A DNA stretch of 64,000 nucleotides from Herbiconiux sp. SALV-R1 (GCF_013113715.1 NZ_CP053344.1:806001-870000), one strand, 5' to 3'; shown: positions 1 through 9,530, numbered from the stretch's first letter. A program made the numbers and translations. Notes: a model not told the origin generated them from the letters alone.

Positions 1-1
1 C

Positions 2-691
2 AAGGGCAACGCGAAGCGTGCCGACCGCTCCACCAGCGAGGGCCTCGTCGCCGCGAAGCAGGGCGACGGCGCTGCGACGCTCCTCGAGCTCGCCTGCGAG
101 ACCGACTTCGTGGCGAAGGGCGACAAGTTCATCGCCCTCGCCGACGCCGTTCTCGAGGCCGTCTTCGCCGCCGGTTCGACCACCGTCGAGGAGGCCCTGG
201 CCGCCTCCGCCGGTGACAAGACCGTCGCCGACCTCATCAACGACGAGGCCGCCATCCTCGGCGAGAAGATCGAGCTGCGCCGCATCGCGCGTCTCACCGG
301 CGACTCGTTCGAGATCTACCTGCACAAGACGAGCAAAGACCTGCCCCCGCAGGTCGGCGTGGTCGTGGCCTACACCGGCGCCGACGCCGACACCGCCCGC
401 TCCATCGCGCAGCACATCTCGTTCGCCGACCCGCAGTACCTCTCCCGCGACGACGTGCCCGCCGAGGCCGTCGAGAAGGAGCGTGCGATCGTCACCGAGA
501 TCTCGAAGAACGAGGGCAAGCCCGAGGCGGCTCTGCCCAAGATCGTCGAGGGTCGCGTCACCGCCTACTTCAAGCAGGTCGCCCTGCTCGAGCAGGACTA
601 CGCGAAGGACAACAAGCTCTCGGTGTCGAAGGTGCTCGCGGATGCGGGCATCCAGGTCACCGGCTTCGCCCGATTCAAGGTCGGCGCGTAA
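2..691 (+). CDS. tsf: Elongation factor Ts, C-terminal part
   Basis: Guanine-nucleotide exchange factor that reloads EF-Tu with GTP during translation. The reading frame is open from base 2, so the 5' end (about 45 codons) is cut off by the window edge and 229 residues remain. The conserved TDFV motif of the N-terminal EF-Tu contact region is near residue 36 of the fragment, and the rest matches the dimerisation core of the family. It ends with TAA and is followed directly by a strong hairpin with a T run, so transcription from the expected upstream rpsB-tsf unit probably stops before pyrH. Family assignment is secure; only the start is missing. Confidence 0.96.
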   Translation, partial: KGNAKRADRSTSEGLVAAKQGDGAATLLELACETDFVAKGDKFIALADAVLEAVFAAGSTTVEEALAASAGDKTVADLINDEAAILGEKIELRRIARLTGDSFEIYLHKTSKDLPPQVGVVVAYTGADADTARSIAQHISFADPQYLSRDDVPAEAVEKERAIVTEISKNEGKPEAALPKIVEGRVTAYFKQVALLEQDYAKDNKLSVSKVLADAGIQVTGFARFKVGA

Positions 692-706
692 CGCACAATC
701 ACGAGG

Positions 707-739
707 ACGGGCTCGGGTCGAACGACCCGGGCCCGTTTT
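707..739 (+). terminator. Rho-independent terminator after tsf
   Basis: A 14-bp stem with one G-T wobble (arms beginning ACGGGCTCGG and ending CGGGCCCGT) is followed by TTTTC. It lies 16 bases after the tsf stop and ends before a candidate -10 box (TAGCCT, 745-750) for pyrH. Confidence 0.85.
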
Positions 740-782
740 CTCTGTAGCCTGAACACGGACACGACGAAGGGACGCACGACGG

Positions 783-1505
783 ATGTCAGAGCCGGACGGC
801 AAGCGCAGGGTACTCCTCAAACTCTCCGGTGAGGCCTTCGGGGGTGGAGCGCTCGGTGTGAACCCCGACGTGGTCTCCGGCCTCGCGAAGGAGATCGCCG
901 AGGCGGCGAAGGAGGTCGAGGTCGCGATCGTCGTCGGCGGCGGCAACTTCTTCCGTGGCGCCGAGCTCTCGCAGCGCGGCATGGACCGAGGACGCGCCGA
1001 CTACATGGGCATGCTCGGCACCGTCATGAACGCCCTCGCCCTGCAGGACTTCCTCGAGCAGGCGGGCGCCGACACGCGCGTGCAGTCCGCCATCTCGATG
1101 ACCCAGGTCGCCGAGCCCTACATCCCGCTGCGGGCCATCAGGCACCTCGAGAAGGGGCGCGTCGTCATCTTCGGTGCGGGTGCCGGCCTGCCGTACTTCT
1201 CCACCGACACGGTCTCGGCGCAGCGTGCGCTCGAGATCCACGCCGACGAGGTGCTGGTCGCGAAGAACGGCGTCGACGGGGTCTACTCCGACGACCCGCG
1301 CACGAACCCCGACGCGATCAAGCTCGACACGCTCACCTACAACGACGCCCTCCTCCAGGGGCTCAAGGTCGTCGACTCGACGGCGTTCAGCCTCTGCATG
1401 GACAACGGGATGCCCATGCACGTGTTCGGCATGGAGCCGGCCGGCAACGTGGCCAAGGCGATCCGGGGCGAGCGCATCGGCACCCTCGTCGCCACGAGCC
1501 ACTGA
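783..1505 (+). CDS. pyrH: UMP kinase
   Basis: Cytosolic kinase of the amino-acid-kinase fold that phosphorylates UMP to UDP in pyrimidine nucleotide synthesis. The 240-residue length is normal for bacterial PyrH. The Lys-bearing LKLSGEAF motif near residues 12-19, the glycine-rich VGGGNFFRG near residue 51, and [12 protein letters not shown] are all present. A candidate -10 (TAGCCT, 745-750) and a GAAGGG ribosome binding site precede the ATG. Position between tsf and frr is the usual actinobacterial order. Only the exact promoter is uncertain. Confidence 0.97.
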   Translation: MSEPDGKRRVLLKLSGEAFGGGALGVNPDVVSGLAKEIAEAAKEVEVAIVVGGGNFFRGAELSQRGMDRGRADYMGMLGTVMNALALQDFLEQAGADTRVQSAISMTQVAEPYIPLRAIRHLEKGRVVIFGAGAGLPYFSTDTVSAQRALEIHADEVLVAKNGVDGVYSDDPRTNPDAIKLDTLTYNDALLQGLKVVDSTAFSLCMDNGMPMHVFGMEPAGNVAKAIRGERIGTLVATSH

Positions 1506-1582
1506 GCCACGAGCACTGAGCCGATGAGCCCCCAGGGCCACTGACTACACTTGACAGCACTGATCCACCGAAGGAGCTCCCC

Positions 1583-2137
1583 GTGATCGCGGATGTACTG
1601 GCAGACGCCACCGAACGCATGAACAAGGCCGTCGAGGTCACCAAAGACGACTTCTCGAACGTGCGCACCGGCAGGGCGAACCCGGCCCTGTTCCAGAAGA
1701 TCCTGGTGTCGTACTACGGCACCCCCACCCCGCTGGCCCAGCTCGCCTCGCTGCAGAACCCCGAGGCGCGCTCGCTCATCGTCACCCCTTACGACAAGGC
1801 GGCACTGCGCGACATCGAGCAGGCCATCCGCGACATGCCGAACCTCGGTGCCAACCCCACGAACGACGGCACCATCATCCGTGTCACCCTGCCCGAGCTC
1901 ACCGAGGAGCGCCGCAAGGAGTACGTGAAGATCGTGCGCACCAAGGCCGAAGACGGCAAGGTGTCGGTGCGCAACATCCGTCGCAAGGCCAAGGACGACC
2001 TCGACGCGCTGAAGAGCGAGGTCGGCGACGACGAGGTGGCCCGCGGCGAGAAGGAGCTCGAGCAGGTCACGAAGAGCCACGTCGACGCCATCGACGACGC
2101 CCTGAAGCGCAAGGAAGCCGAGCTCCTCGAGGTCTGA
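1583..2137 (+). CDS. frr: Ribosome recycling factor
   Basis: Splits post-termination ribosomes together with EF-G. The 184-residue length and the conserved segment with VRTGRANP and YYGTPTPL near residues 28-50 are diagnostic. The start is GTG at 1583, chosen because AAGGAG lies at 1571-1576 with normal spacing; the long charged C-terminal helix follows. The 77-base gap to pyrH contains a possible TACACT -10 (1546-1551), so an extra promoter is possible but weak. Confidence 0.97.
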   Translation: MIADVLADATERMNKAVEVTKDDFSNVRTGRANPALFQKILVSYYGTPTPLAQLASLQNPEARSLIVTPYDKAALRDIEQAIRDMPNLGANPTNDGTIIRVTLPELTEERRKEYVKIVRTKAEDGKVSVRNIRRKAKDDLDALKSEVGDDEVARGEKELEQVTKSHVDAIDDALKRKEAELLEV

Positions 2138-2156
2138 CCTCGACCGTCGACGCCGC

Positions 2157-3122
2157 ATGAGCCACGACCAGGGAGTCCCGCCGACGCCGAGGCCGTCGCC
2201 CGTGCGACGCGCGCGTCCGCTCTCGCGCGCCGACATCCAGGCCCAGGTGAAGGCCCGCCGGGAGCAGTTCGAAGAGGCCAACGAGAAGATCACCGCGCGC
2301 TCGGGCCGCAACCTCGTCTCGGCCATCCTCATCGGTGTGGTGCTGGCCGGTGTGGTGGTGCTCAGCCTCGTCGTCATCAAAGAGCTGTTCATGGTGTTCG
2401 CCGTGGTGCTCGTGGTGTTCGGCACGCTCGAACTCGCCACGGCGCTCCGGCACGCCGACATCTGGGTTCCCCGGGTGCCCGCCGCCGTGGTGGGCGTGGC
2501 GATGGTGCCGGCCGCCTACTACTGGCAGGCCGAGGGGCAGTGGCTGGTGTTCATCGGCGGCGTCGTCGTCGTGGCGCTCTGGCGGCTGGTCGAGATCGCC
2601 GTGGCCCGGAAGGGCAGGGGAGCCCTCGCCGCGCTCCGCGACCTCGGGGCCGGCGTGTTCGTGCAGGTGTACGTGTCGTTCCTCGGCAGCATCGCGGTAC
2701 TGCTGGTGTCGAAGGAGGGCGGCCAGTGGTGGGTGCTCTCGTTCATCGTCGTGACGGTGCTCGTCGACGTGGGGGCTTATGCCACGGGGCTCAACTTCGG
2801 CAAGCATCCGATGGCCCCCACCATCAGCCCGAAGAAGACCTGGGAGGGCCTCGCCGGTGCGGTGGCCGCTGCGCTCATCGGGGGAGTGCTGCTCGCCCTG
2901 TTCGTGCTCGGTCAGCCGTGGTGGGTGGGCCTCGTGTTCGGCGCGGTGATCGCCGCGACGGCGACGGCCGGCGACCTCGCGGAGTCGCTGCTGAAGCGCG
3001 ACATCGGCATCAAGGACATGAGCTCCTGGCTCCCCGGGCACGGCGGATTCCTCGACCGGCTCGACTCGATGCTGCCCTCGGCGGCGGCGGCGTACATGCT
3101 CTGGGTGATCTTCTCAGGCTGA
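2157..3122 (+). CDS. cdsA: Phosphatidate cytidylyltransferase
   Basis: Integral membrane enzyme making CDP-diacylglycerol from phosphatidic acid and CTP, the precursor of phosphatidylglycerol and cardiolipin. It has 321 residues: a basic, helical cytoplasmic N-terminus of about 55 residues, then roughly eight hydrophobic segments. The CDS signature is complete near the C-terminus (SLLKRDIGIKDM, then PGHGGFLDRLDS), and SPKKTWEG lies upstream of it. It follows frr by 19 bases, as in related actinobacteria, and is probably co-transcribed with it. Confidence 0.95.
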   Translation: MSHDQGVPPTPRPSPVRRARPLSRADIQAQVKARREQFEEANEKITARSGRNLVSAILIGVVLAGVVVLSLVVIKELFMVFAVVLVVFGTLELATALRHADIWVPRVPAAVVGVAMVPAAYYWQAEGQWLVFIGGVVVVALWRLVEIAVARKGRGALAALRDLGAGVFVQVYVSFLGSIAVLLVSKEGGQWWVLSFIVVTVLVDVGAYATGLNFGKHPMAPTISPKKTWEGLAGAVAAALIGGVLLALFVLGQPWWVGLVFGAVIAATATAGDLAESLLKRDIGIKDMSSWLPGHGGFLDRLDSMLPSAAAAYMLWVIFSG

Positions 3123-3141
3123 TCTTCGGCACAATAGACCC

Positions 3142-3702
3142 GTGAGCGTACCGTTTCCCCGCACCCGCACCTCGAGCCTCGGCTACGACACCGAGGAGGT
3201 CGACGACTTCCTCGCCAAGGCGCGACTGGCGTACGACGACCGTGCCGCGGGCCCCGGTGGCGCCCCGGTGCTCACCAGCGAGATGGTGCGCAGCACGGCC
3301 TTCACCATGCAGAAAGGCGGCTACTACCCGCCCGCCGTCGACGCGGCGCTCGAGCGGCTCGAAGACGCCTTCGCGCTGCGCGAGCGCGACGCCGCCTACC
3401 GCGAGACCGGCGACGAGCGTTGGTACGCCGACGCCAGGCAGCGCGCCGCCGAGATCCTCGCCCGCCTGGAGCGGCCCGAGGGCAAGCGCTTCACGAAGGC
3501 CGGCCCGCTGAGCGTCGGGTACCACCCGAAAGACGTAGACGAGTTCGCCGACCACCTGGTGGAGTACTTCCGCTCGGGGGCGGATGTGAGCGTCACGGAT
3601 GTGCGCACCGTCGCCTTCCGCTCCCGCCGCGGCGGGTACAGCGAGGCGCAGGTCGACGCGGTGCTCGACGCCGTCGTCGACGTCATGCTCGCGGTGCGCT
3701 GA
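3142..3702 (+). CDS. DivIVA-domain repeat protein
   Basis: A 186-residue soluble protein of the actinobacterial DivIVA-domain type. Two related units are visible: GYDTEEVDDFLAKAR near residue 14 with a following VRSTAF...GGYYPPAVDAAL, and GYHPKDVDEFADHL near residue 125 with VRTVAF...GGYSEAQVDAVLD. In this family such units resemble the membrane-binding N-terminus of DivIVA/Wag31, but the long coiled coil of a true polar-growth scaffold is absent. The GTG start is 19 bases after cdsA and close behind a CACAAT box. Function unknown; a link to cell-envelope positioning is inference only. Confidence 0.8.
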   Translation: MSVPFPRTRTSSLGYDTEEVDDFLAKARLAYDDRAAGPGGAPVLTSEMVRSTAFTMQKGGYYPPAVDAALERLEDAFALRERDAAYRETGDERWYADARQRAAEILARLERPEGKRFTKAGPLSVGYHPKDVDEFADHLVEYFRSGADVSVTDVRTVAFRSRRGGYSEAQVDAVLDAVVDVMLAVR

Positions 3703-3788
3703 AGCGCGCGCGAAACCGTCGCCGCGCGACGATTATCCGCGTGAACATTTCGATCGGGTAAAGAATCGTTCTTGACCGTGGCCCCCGG

Positions 3789-3817
3789 TTGGGTGACGAT
3801 GGCTCTTTGTGTTAGCT
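3789..3817 (+). promoter_or_regulatory. Candidate promoter of the peptide ABC operon
   Basis: TTGGGT (3789-3794) and TTAGCT (3812-3817) are separated by 17 bases and would start transcription about 30 bases before the binding-protein ATG. The match to the sigma-70-type consensus is moderate. Confidence 0.35.
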
Positions 3818-3853
3818 ATGACTTCTCACAGCAACACACAACAGGAAGAGGTC

Positions 3854-5488
3854 ATGACGGATATGTCATCCGCATTCACTCGCGCTCGGCGCGCCCTGGT
3901 CATCACCGCGAGCGGGGCGGCCTTCGCCCTCGTGCTCGCCGGATGCTCGGCCGGCTCCTCGAACGACGCACCCTCCGGTGGAGAGGCACTCATCGTCGGC
4001 ACCACCGACAAGGTCACCACGCTCGACCCCGCCGGCTCGTACGACAACGGCTCCTTCGCCGTCATGAACCAGGTGTTCCCGTTCATCATGAACACCCCCT
4101 ACGGCAGCCCCGACGTCGAGCCCGACATCGCCGAGAGCGCCGAGTTCACCGGGCCCACGGAGTACACCGTGAAGCTCAAGGAGGGCCTCACCTTCGCCAA
4201 CGGCCACGAGCTCACCTCCTCCGACGTGAAGTTCAGCTTCGACCGTCAGCTCGCCATCGCCGACCCGAACGGGCCGTCGTCGCTGCTGTACAACCTCGAC
4301 TCGGTCGACACCCCCGACGACCTCACCGTCGTGTTCAACCTCAAGAGCGAGAACGACCAGGTCTTCCCGCAGATCCTGTCGAGCCCGGCCGGCCCGATCG
4401 TCGACGAGGAGGTCTTCGCCGCCGACGCGATCACGCCCGACGAGGAGATCGTCGACGGCGAGGCGTTCGCCGGTCAGTACACGATCTCGAGCTACGACTT
4501 CAACAACCTCATCTCCTACGAGCCCTTCGCCGACTACAAGGGCGTGCTCCCGGCAGCTGAGTCGCCCATCAACGCGAAGTACTACGCCGACTCGTCGAAC
4601 CTCAAGCTCGACGTGCAGGAGGGCAACATCGACGTCGCGTTCCGGAGCCTCTCCGCGACCGACGTCGAAGACCTCTCCGGCAACGACAAGGTGAAGGTCT
4701 ACGACGGCCCCGGCGGCGAGATCCGCTACATCGTGTTCAACTTCGACACGCAGCCCTTCGGCGCCACGACCCCCGAGGCCGACGCGGCGAAGTCGCTCGC
4801 GGTGCGGCAGGCCGTCGCCGACCTGATCGACCGCGACGAGATCGCCGACCAGGTCTACAAGGGCACCTACACCCCGCTCTACTCCTTCGTGCCCGCGGGC
4901 CTCACCGGCGCCACCGAGGTGCTCAAGGAGACCTACGGCGACGGCAACGGCGGCCCCTCGGTCGACAAGGCCAAGGAGACGCTCACCGCGGCGGGCATCA
5001 CCAGCCCGATCGAGCTGAACCTGCAGTACAGCCCCGACCACTACGGCCCCTCCTCGGGTGACGAGTACGCGCTCATCAAAGACCAGCTCGAGTCGTCGGG
5101 CCTGTTCACGGTGAACCTGCAGTCGACCGAGTGGGTGCAGTACGCGAAAGACCGTACGGCCGACCTGTACCCGGCGTACCAGCTGGGCTGGTTCCCCGAC
5201 TACTCCGACGCCGACAACTACCTGACGCCGTTCTTCCTCACCGAGAACTTCCTCGCCAACCACTACTCGAACCCCGAGGTGAACGACCTGATCCTCAAGC
5301 AGGCCACCACCACCGACCCGGCCGAGCGCCAGTCGATCATCGAGGAGATCCAGGCGAAGGAGGCGCTCGACCTGTCGACGGTGCCCTACCTCCAGGGCGC
5401 GCAGGTCGCCGTCGCCGGAACCGACGTCGACGGGGTCACGCTCGACGCCTCGTTCAAGTTCCGCTACGCACCGCTCACCAAGGGCTAG
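3854..5488 (+). CDS. ABC transporter substrate-binding lipoprotein, peptide/nickel family
   Basis: Extracellular solute-binding protein (SBP_bac_5, DppA/OppA class) for a peptide-type importer. I chose the ATG at 3854 because AGGAAGAG sits just upstream; an in-frame GTG at 3809 and ATG at 3818 lack this. The resulting 544-residue protein starts with a basic N-region, a hydrophobic stretch and the lipobox LAGC, so it should be lipid-anchored. The body has the expected motifs, such as TVKLKEGLTFANG and the SSDVKFSFDR segment. The two permeases and the ATPase follow. The substrate cannot be read from sequence. Confidence 0.93.
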   Translation: MTDMSSAFTRARRALVITASGAAFALVLAGCSAGSSNDAPSGGEALIVGTTDKVTTLDPAGSYDNGSFAVMNQVFPFIMNTPYGSPDVEPDIAESAEFTGPTEYTVKLKEGLTFANGHELTSSDVKFSFDRQLAIADPNGPSSLLYNLDSVDTPDDLTVVFNLKSENDQVFPQILSSPAGPIVDEEVFAADAITPDEEIVDGEAFAGQYTISSYDFNNLISYEPFADYKGVLPAAESPINAKYYADSSNLKLDVQEGNIDVAFRSLSATDVEDLSGNDKVKVYDGPGGEIRYIVFNFDTQPFGATTPEADAAKSLAVRQAVADLIDRDEIADQVYKGTYTPLYSFVPAGLTGATEVLKETYGDGNGGPSVDKAKETLTAAGITSPIELNLQYSPDHYGPSSGDEYALIKDQLESSGLFTVNLQSTEWVQYAKDRTADLYPAYQLGWFPDYSDADNYLTPFFLTENFLANHYSNPEVNDLILKQATTTDPAERQSIIEEIQAKEALDLSTVPYLQGAQVAVAGTDVDGVTLDASFKFRYAPLTKG

Positions 5489-5497
5489 CACACCGCT

Positions 5498-5541
5498 CTG
5501 CACGAGGGGCGGCCGGGTCGAACCGGTCGCCCCTCGTGCAG
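5498..5541. terminator. Strong hairpin between binding protein and permease genes
   Basis: A perfect 14-bp stem (CTGCACGAGGGGCG paired with CGCCCCTCGTGCAG) encloses a 16-base loop. It is 9 bases after the binding-protein stop and is followed by GTCTGCATG rather than a T run. In such operons hairpins here often stabilise the upstream mRNA or attenuate the permease part; that role is inferred. Confidence 0.7.
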
Positions 5542-5568
5542 TCTGCATGATCCGACCGATTGGCAACG

Positions 5569-6654
5569 ATGACGACAAGTCTGCTCCCGACCGACGCACC
5601 GTCGGTGGTGGCTCCGAAACCGAAGAGCTCAGGCGGTGGCCTCGGCCGCTACCTCCTCATCAGGTTCCTCCTGATCTTCCCGACCATCTTCATCCTGGTC
5701 ACTCTGGTCTTCCTCCTCATGCGCACGGTCGGCGACCCCATCACGGCGGCGCAGGGCGGCAGGCTCACCGCCGAGCAGCTGCAGGAGCGCATCCACGCCG
5801 CCGGGTACGACCGACCCGTGCTGGTGCAGTACTTCGAGTACCTGGGCCAGGTGTTCACCGGCAACTTCGGCAACACCATCAGCGACAACCGGCCGGTCAC
5901 CGAGGTGCTGCTCACCTACGGCGGCGCCACCCTCGAGCTCGCGTTCTACGCGCTCATCGTCGCCTTCATCGTCGGCATCCCGCTCGGGATGCTCGCGGCG
6001 GCCTTCCGCGACCGTGTGCCCGACGCGGTGCTCCGCGTCTTCGCCATCCTCTGCTACGCCACCCCCGTCTTCTTCGCCGGCATGCTGCTGAAGCTCGTGT
6101 TCTCGGTCTGGCTGCAGTGGTTCCCGGTGGCGGGCCGCGCCTCCACCCGCACCGAGCTGTCGATGCAGACCCTCGACACCAAGACCGGCATCTATTTGAT
6201 CGACGCGATCTCGCTGGGCAGCCCCGCCGCGATCGGCGACGTGCTCTCGCACGCCGTGCTCCCCGGCATCGCGCTCGGGCTCCTCACCGCGGGGGTCTTC
6301 CTCCGCCTCGTGCGCACCAACGTCATCGGCACGCTCGGCACCGACTACGTCGACGCCGCCCGCTCCCGCGGGGTGGGTGAGTTCCGGCTGGTGCGGAAGC
6401 ACGCCTACAAGCCGGCCCTCATCCCGATCATCACCGTCATCGGCCTGCAGATCGCCCTGCTGCTCGGCGGCGCGGTGCTCACCGAGACCACCTTCGAATG
6501 GAAGGGCCTCGGCTTCCAGCTCGCCGCCTACCTCGCCGCCCGCGACTTCGTCGCCGTGCAGGGCATCGTCGCCCTGCTCGCGGTGATCGTGGCCGTCACC
6601 AACTTCATCGTCGACGTGATAGCGGCGCTCATCGACCCGAGGGTGAGGTACTGA
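5569..6654 (+). CDS. ABC transporter permease, DppB/OppB type
   Basis: Inner-membrane permease subunit of the peptide-type importer. It has 361 residues with an N-terminal membrane helix (about residues 28-50), a long extracytoplasmic loop, then five more helices. The cytoplasmic coupling motif DYVDAARSRGVGEFRLVRKH near residue 262 is the EAA loop that docks on the ATPase. I start at ATG 5569; an in-frame TTG at 5560 is possible and neither has a clear ribosome binding site. It is separated from the binding-protein gene by the strong hairpin and from the next gene by only 2 bases. Confidence 0.92.
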   Translation: MTTSLLPTDAPSVVAPKPKSSGGGLGRYLLIRFLLIFPTIFILVTLVFLLMRTVGDPITAAQGGRLTAEQLQERIHAAGYDRPVLVQYFEYLGQVFTGNFGNTISDNRPVTEVLLTYGGATLELAFYALIVAFIVGIPLGMLAAAFRDRVPDAVLRVFAILCYATPVFFAGMLLKLVFSVWLQWFPVAGRASTRTELSMQTLDTKTGIYLIDAISLGSPAAIGDVLSHAVLPGIALGLLTAGVFLRLVRTNVIGTLGTDYVDAARSRGVGEFRLVRKHAYKPALIPIITVIGLQIALLLGGAVLTETTFEWKGLGFQLAAYLAARDFVAVQGIVALLAVIVAVTNFIVDVIAALIDPRVRY

Positions 6655-6656
6655 CC

Positions 6657-7700
6657 ATGACCACCTCCCTCGACCGCGAACCCGTCGGCGCCCTGCCTCC
6701 GACGAAGAACGGCTTCGTCGGCCGGCTCCCCGTCGTGAAGCAGCTGCGCCAGAGCGTGGGGCTGCAGCGCGGCATGCTCGTCGCCGGACTCGTCATCACC
6801 GCGATCTTCGTGCTCGTGGCGATCTTCGCCCCGCTCATCGCCCCCTACGGCTTCGCGCAGCTGCGCGACGCCCAGGGTGCCTTCGGGGCGCAGCAGCCGC
6901 CGAGCGCCGCCCACATCATGGGCACCACGGTGGGTGGGTACGACGTGTTCTCCCGGGTCATCTGGGGCGCGCAGACGGCTCTGCTCGTCATCATCATCGC
7001 CGTGCTCTGCTCGATCTTCATCGGCATCCTGCTCGGCCTCGTCTCGGGGTACATCGGCGGCTGGCTCGACCGGGTGCTCGTCGTCATCGGCGACGCCATC
7101 TACGCCTTCCCGTCGCTCCTGCTCGCGATCGTGCTCTCGATCGTCATCTCGGGCGGCCAGTCGAGCCTCTGGGGCGGTATCTTCGCCGCGGCGCTCTCGA
7201 TCACCGTCGTGTTCATCCCGCAGTACTACCGCGTCATCAGGGCCGAGACCATCCGCATCAAGGCGGAGCCCTACGTCGAGTCGGCCAAGATGCTCGGGGC
7301 CTCGGCGCCGCGCATCATGTTCCGGCACGTGCTGCGCAACGCCACCCGCACCCTGCCGATCATCTTCACGCTGAACTCCTCCGAGGCGCTGCTCACCCTG
7401 GCGGGTCTCGGCTTCCTCGGCTTCGGCATCGAGCCGACCGCCGCGGCCGAGTGGGGCTACGACCTCAACAAGGCGCTCTCCGACGTCACGAGCGGCATCT
7501 GGTGGACCGCGCTCTACCCGGGCCTCGCCATCGTGCTCTCGGTGCTCGGCATCACGCTGGTGGGCGAGAGCCTGAACGACCTCGCCGACCCGCGTCTGCG
7601 CGGCCGCAAGCGGGTCAAGGCGGCAGCGGGAACGGTGTCGATGACCTCGGTCGACAGCTCGCTGCCCTCCGACGTCGAGATCCGGGAGGAGAACTCATGA
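6657..7700 (+). CDS. ABC transporter permease, DppC/OppC type
   Basis: Second membrane subunit of the same importer, 347 residues. It has an N-terminal helix after a basic segment (about residues 39-62), then the five-helix permease domain. The EAA-loop equivalent AEPYVESAKMLGASAPRI is near residue 203. The ATG at 6657 follows the previous stop by 2 bases, and the gene ends overlapping the ATPase start by 4 bases (ATGA), so translation is coupled through the operon. Confidence 0.93.
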   Translation: MTTSLDREPVGALPPTKNGFVGRLPVVKQLRQSVGLQRGMLVAGLVITAIFVLVAIFAPLIAPYGFAQLRDAQGAFGAQQPPSAAHIMGTTVGGYDVFSRVIWGAQTALLVIIIAVLCSIFIGILLGLVSGYIGGWLDRVLVVIGDAIYAFPSLLLAIVLSIVISGGQSSLWGGIFAAALSITVVFIPQYYRVIRAETIRIKAEPYVESAKMLGASAPRIMFRHVLRNATRTLPIIFTLNSSEALLTLAGLGFLGFGIEPTAAAEWGYDLNKALSDVTSGIWWTALYPGLAIVLSVLGITLVGESLNDLADPRLRGRKRVKAAAGTVSMTSVDSSLPSDVEIREENS

Positions 7701-9508
7701 GCGACCGGATGCGCGGAGCCGCCCCCAGCGCGGGCACCGCACCCAGCGAGGTCGTCGCCATCGACGACCTCACCATCTCCTTCGCCACCGACGCCGGCGC
7801 GGTGAAGGCCGTCGACGGCGTGAGCCTCCGCGTGAACCGCGGCGAGGTGCTCGCCATCGTCGGCGAGAGCGGCAGCGGCAAGACCGTCACCGCGAAGACC
7901 ATCCTGGGCCTCCTGCCCGAGACCGCCACCACCGGCGGCGCCGTGCTGCTGTCGAACCGGGAGGGCACCGCCGTCAACGACGTCGTCGCCCTCGACGGCA
8001 AGAAGCTCCGGGCCCTCCGCGGCACCGATGTCTCGATGGTGTTCCAGGAGCCCTCCTCGGCCCTCAACCCGGTGTACACCGTGGGCTGGCAGATCGCCGA
8101 GGGGCTGCGCGCCCACCGCAGGCTCTCGCGGGCCGAGGCCAAGCGCGAGGCCGTCGAGATCCTCCGCAAGGTCGGCATCCCTCAGCCCGAGACCCGCGTC
8201 GACCACTACCCGCACCAGTTCTCGGGCGGGCAGAAGCAGCGCATCGTCATCGCCGCGGCCCTGGTGCTGAACCCCGGCCTCATCGTCGCCGACGAGCCCA
8301 CCACGGCGCTCGACGTCACCGTGCAGGCCGAGATCCTCGACCTGCTGCGGCGGTTGCGCGACGAGTTCGGCACCGCCATCGTGCTCATCACCCACAACAT
8401 GGGGGTGGTGGCCGACCTCGCCGACCGGGTGGCGGTCATGTACCAGGGCAAGGTCGTCGAAGAGGCGGATGCGCGCACCCTGTTCGCCTCACCGCAGAAC
8501 GACTACACGAAACGGCTCCTTGCCGCGGTGCCGCGCATCGGCCAGGGTCGCGCCCGCACCGAAGAGCGCGCCCGGGAGGGTGCCGCCCGAGCCGCCCGCC
8601 AGGCCGCGGTCGGCACCGCTGATGGGGCCGGCGCCGCAGCACCCGTCGTCGAGGCCTCGCACCTCGCCATCGAGTACCCCGGCCGCCTCGGCCGCAAGCC
8701 CTTCCGCGCCGTCGACGACGTGTCGTTCCGCATCGCGCCGGGCGAGGTGCTCGGTCTCGTGGGCGAGAGCGGCTCGGGCAAGACCACCATCGGGCGCGCC
8801 ATCGGCGGCCTCACCCGGGCGACCGGTGGCTCGCTGAAGGTGCTCGGCCACGAGATGGTGGGCTTCTCGGAGCGGCGCTTCAAGCCGCTGCGCGCCGACA
8901 TCGGCTTCGTGTTCCAAGACCCGGCGGCGAGCTTCAACCCGCTGCTCACCATCGCCGACGCCGTCGCCGAGCCGCTCGTCATCCACGGCCGGGCGAAGAA
9001 CCCGGCAGCGGCGCGGAAGCGCGTCGACGAGCTGCTCGAGGCGGTGCAGCTGCCGCGCAGCTACGGCGACCGCTTCCCGCACGAGCTCTCGGGTGGTCAG
9101 CGCCAGCGCGCGAGCCTCGCCCGCGGGCTCGCCCTCGACCCGACGCTGCTCATCGCCGACGAGCCCACCTCCGCGCTCGACGTCTCGGTGCAGGCGCGCG
9201 TGCTCGAGCTGTTCGCCGAGCTGCAGCGTGAACTCGGCTTCGCGGCCCTGTTCATCAGCCACGACCTCGCTGTCGTCGACCTGCTCGCCGACCGCATCGC
9301 CGTGCTCTACCACGGGCGTCTGGTCGAAGAGGGAACGGGAGCCGAGGTGCTCGACGACCCCCGCGACCCGTACACGCGCCGGCTGCTCGCCTCGCTGCCC
9401 GTTCCCGACCCCGTGGAGCAGGCGGCCCGCCGCGCGACGCTCGCCGCCCTCACCGGAACGACAGCATCCGGCAAATCCGCCGGATCGACGGAGGCGCCGT
9501 CGGCCTGA
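7697..9508 (+). CDS. Fused double ABC ATPase of peptide importer (DppD-DppF type)
   Basis: Both nucleotide-binding domains are in one 603-residue chain, where many bacteria use two proteins. Domain 1 has Walker A GESGSGKT near residue 56, signature FSGGQKQR and Walker B LIVADEPTTALD. Domain 2 has Walker A GESGSGKTT near residue 356, signature LSGGQRQRASLARGLAL and LLIADEPTSALD. Domain 1 ends with the typical oligopeptide C-terminal extension before an Ala/Arg-rich linker. With the binding protein and two permeases this completes the importer; no dedicated regulator is nearby. Confidence 0.94.
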   Translation: MSDRMRGAAPSAGTAPSEVVAIDDLTISFATDAGAVKAVDGVSLRVNRGEVLAIVGESGSGKTVTAKTILGLLPETATTGGAVLLSNREGTAVNDVVALDGKKLRALRGTDVSMVFQEPSSALNPVYTVGWQIAEGLRAHRRLSRAEAKREAVEILRKVGIPQPETRVDHYPHQFSGGQKQRIVIAAALVLNPGLIVADEPTTALDVTVQAEILDLLRRLRDEFGTAIVLITHNMGVVADLADRVAVMYQGKVVEEADARTLFASPQNDYTKRLLAAVPRIGQGRARTEERAREGAARAARQAAVGTADGAGAAAPVVEASHLAIEYPGRLGRKPFRAVDDVSFRIAPGEVLGLVGESGSGKTTIGRAIGGLTRATGGSLKVLGHEMVGFSERRFKPLRADIGFVFQDPAASFNPLLTIADAVAEPLVIHGRAKNPAAARKRVDELLEAVQLPRSYGDRFPHELSGGQRQRASLARGLALDPTLLIADEPTSALDVSVQARVLELFAELQRELGFAALFISHDLAVVDLLADRIAVLYHGRLVEEGTGAEVLDDPRDPYTRRLLASLPVPDPVEQAARRATLAALTGTTASGKSAGSTEAPSA

Positions 9509-9514
9509 GTGGGC

Positions 9515-9520
9515 TAAAAT
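9515..9520 (+). promoter_or_regulatory. -10 box close to start codon
   Basis: TAAAAT lies 10 bases before the GTG at 9531, which would leave a 5' leader of only a few bases. Confidence 0.45.
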
Positions 9521-9530
9521 CGTTCGAATC

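Noticed and set aside
3866-5599. 577-codon open frame on the minus strand opposite the peptide-binding protein gene
   Set aside because: It is a mirror frame caused by high-GC third positions. Its translation is low-complexity Arg/Gly/Val without motifs, and the plus-strand gene has a lipobox and clear family match.
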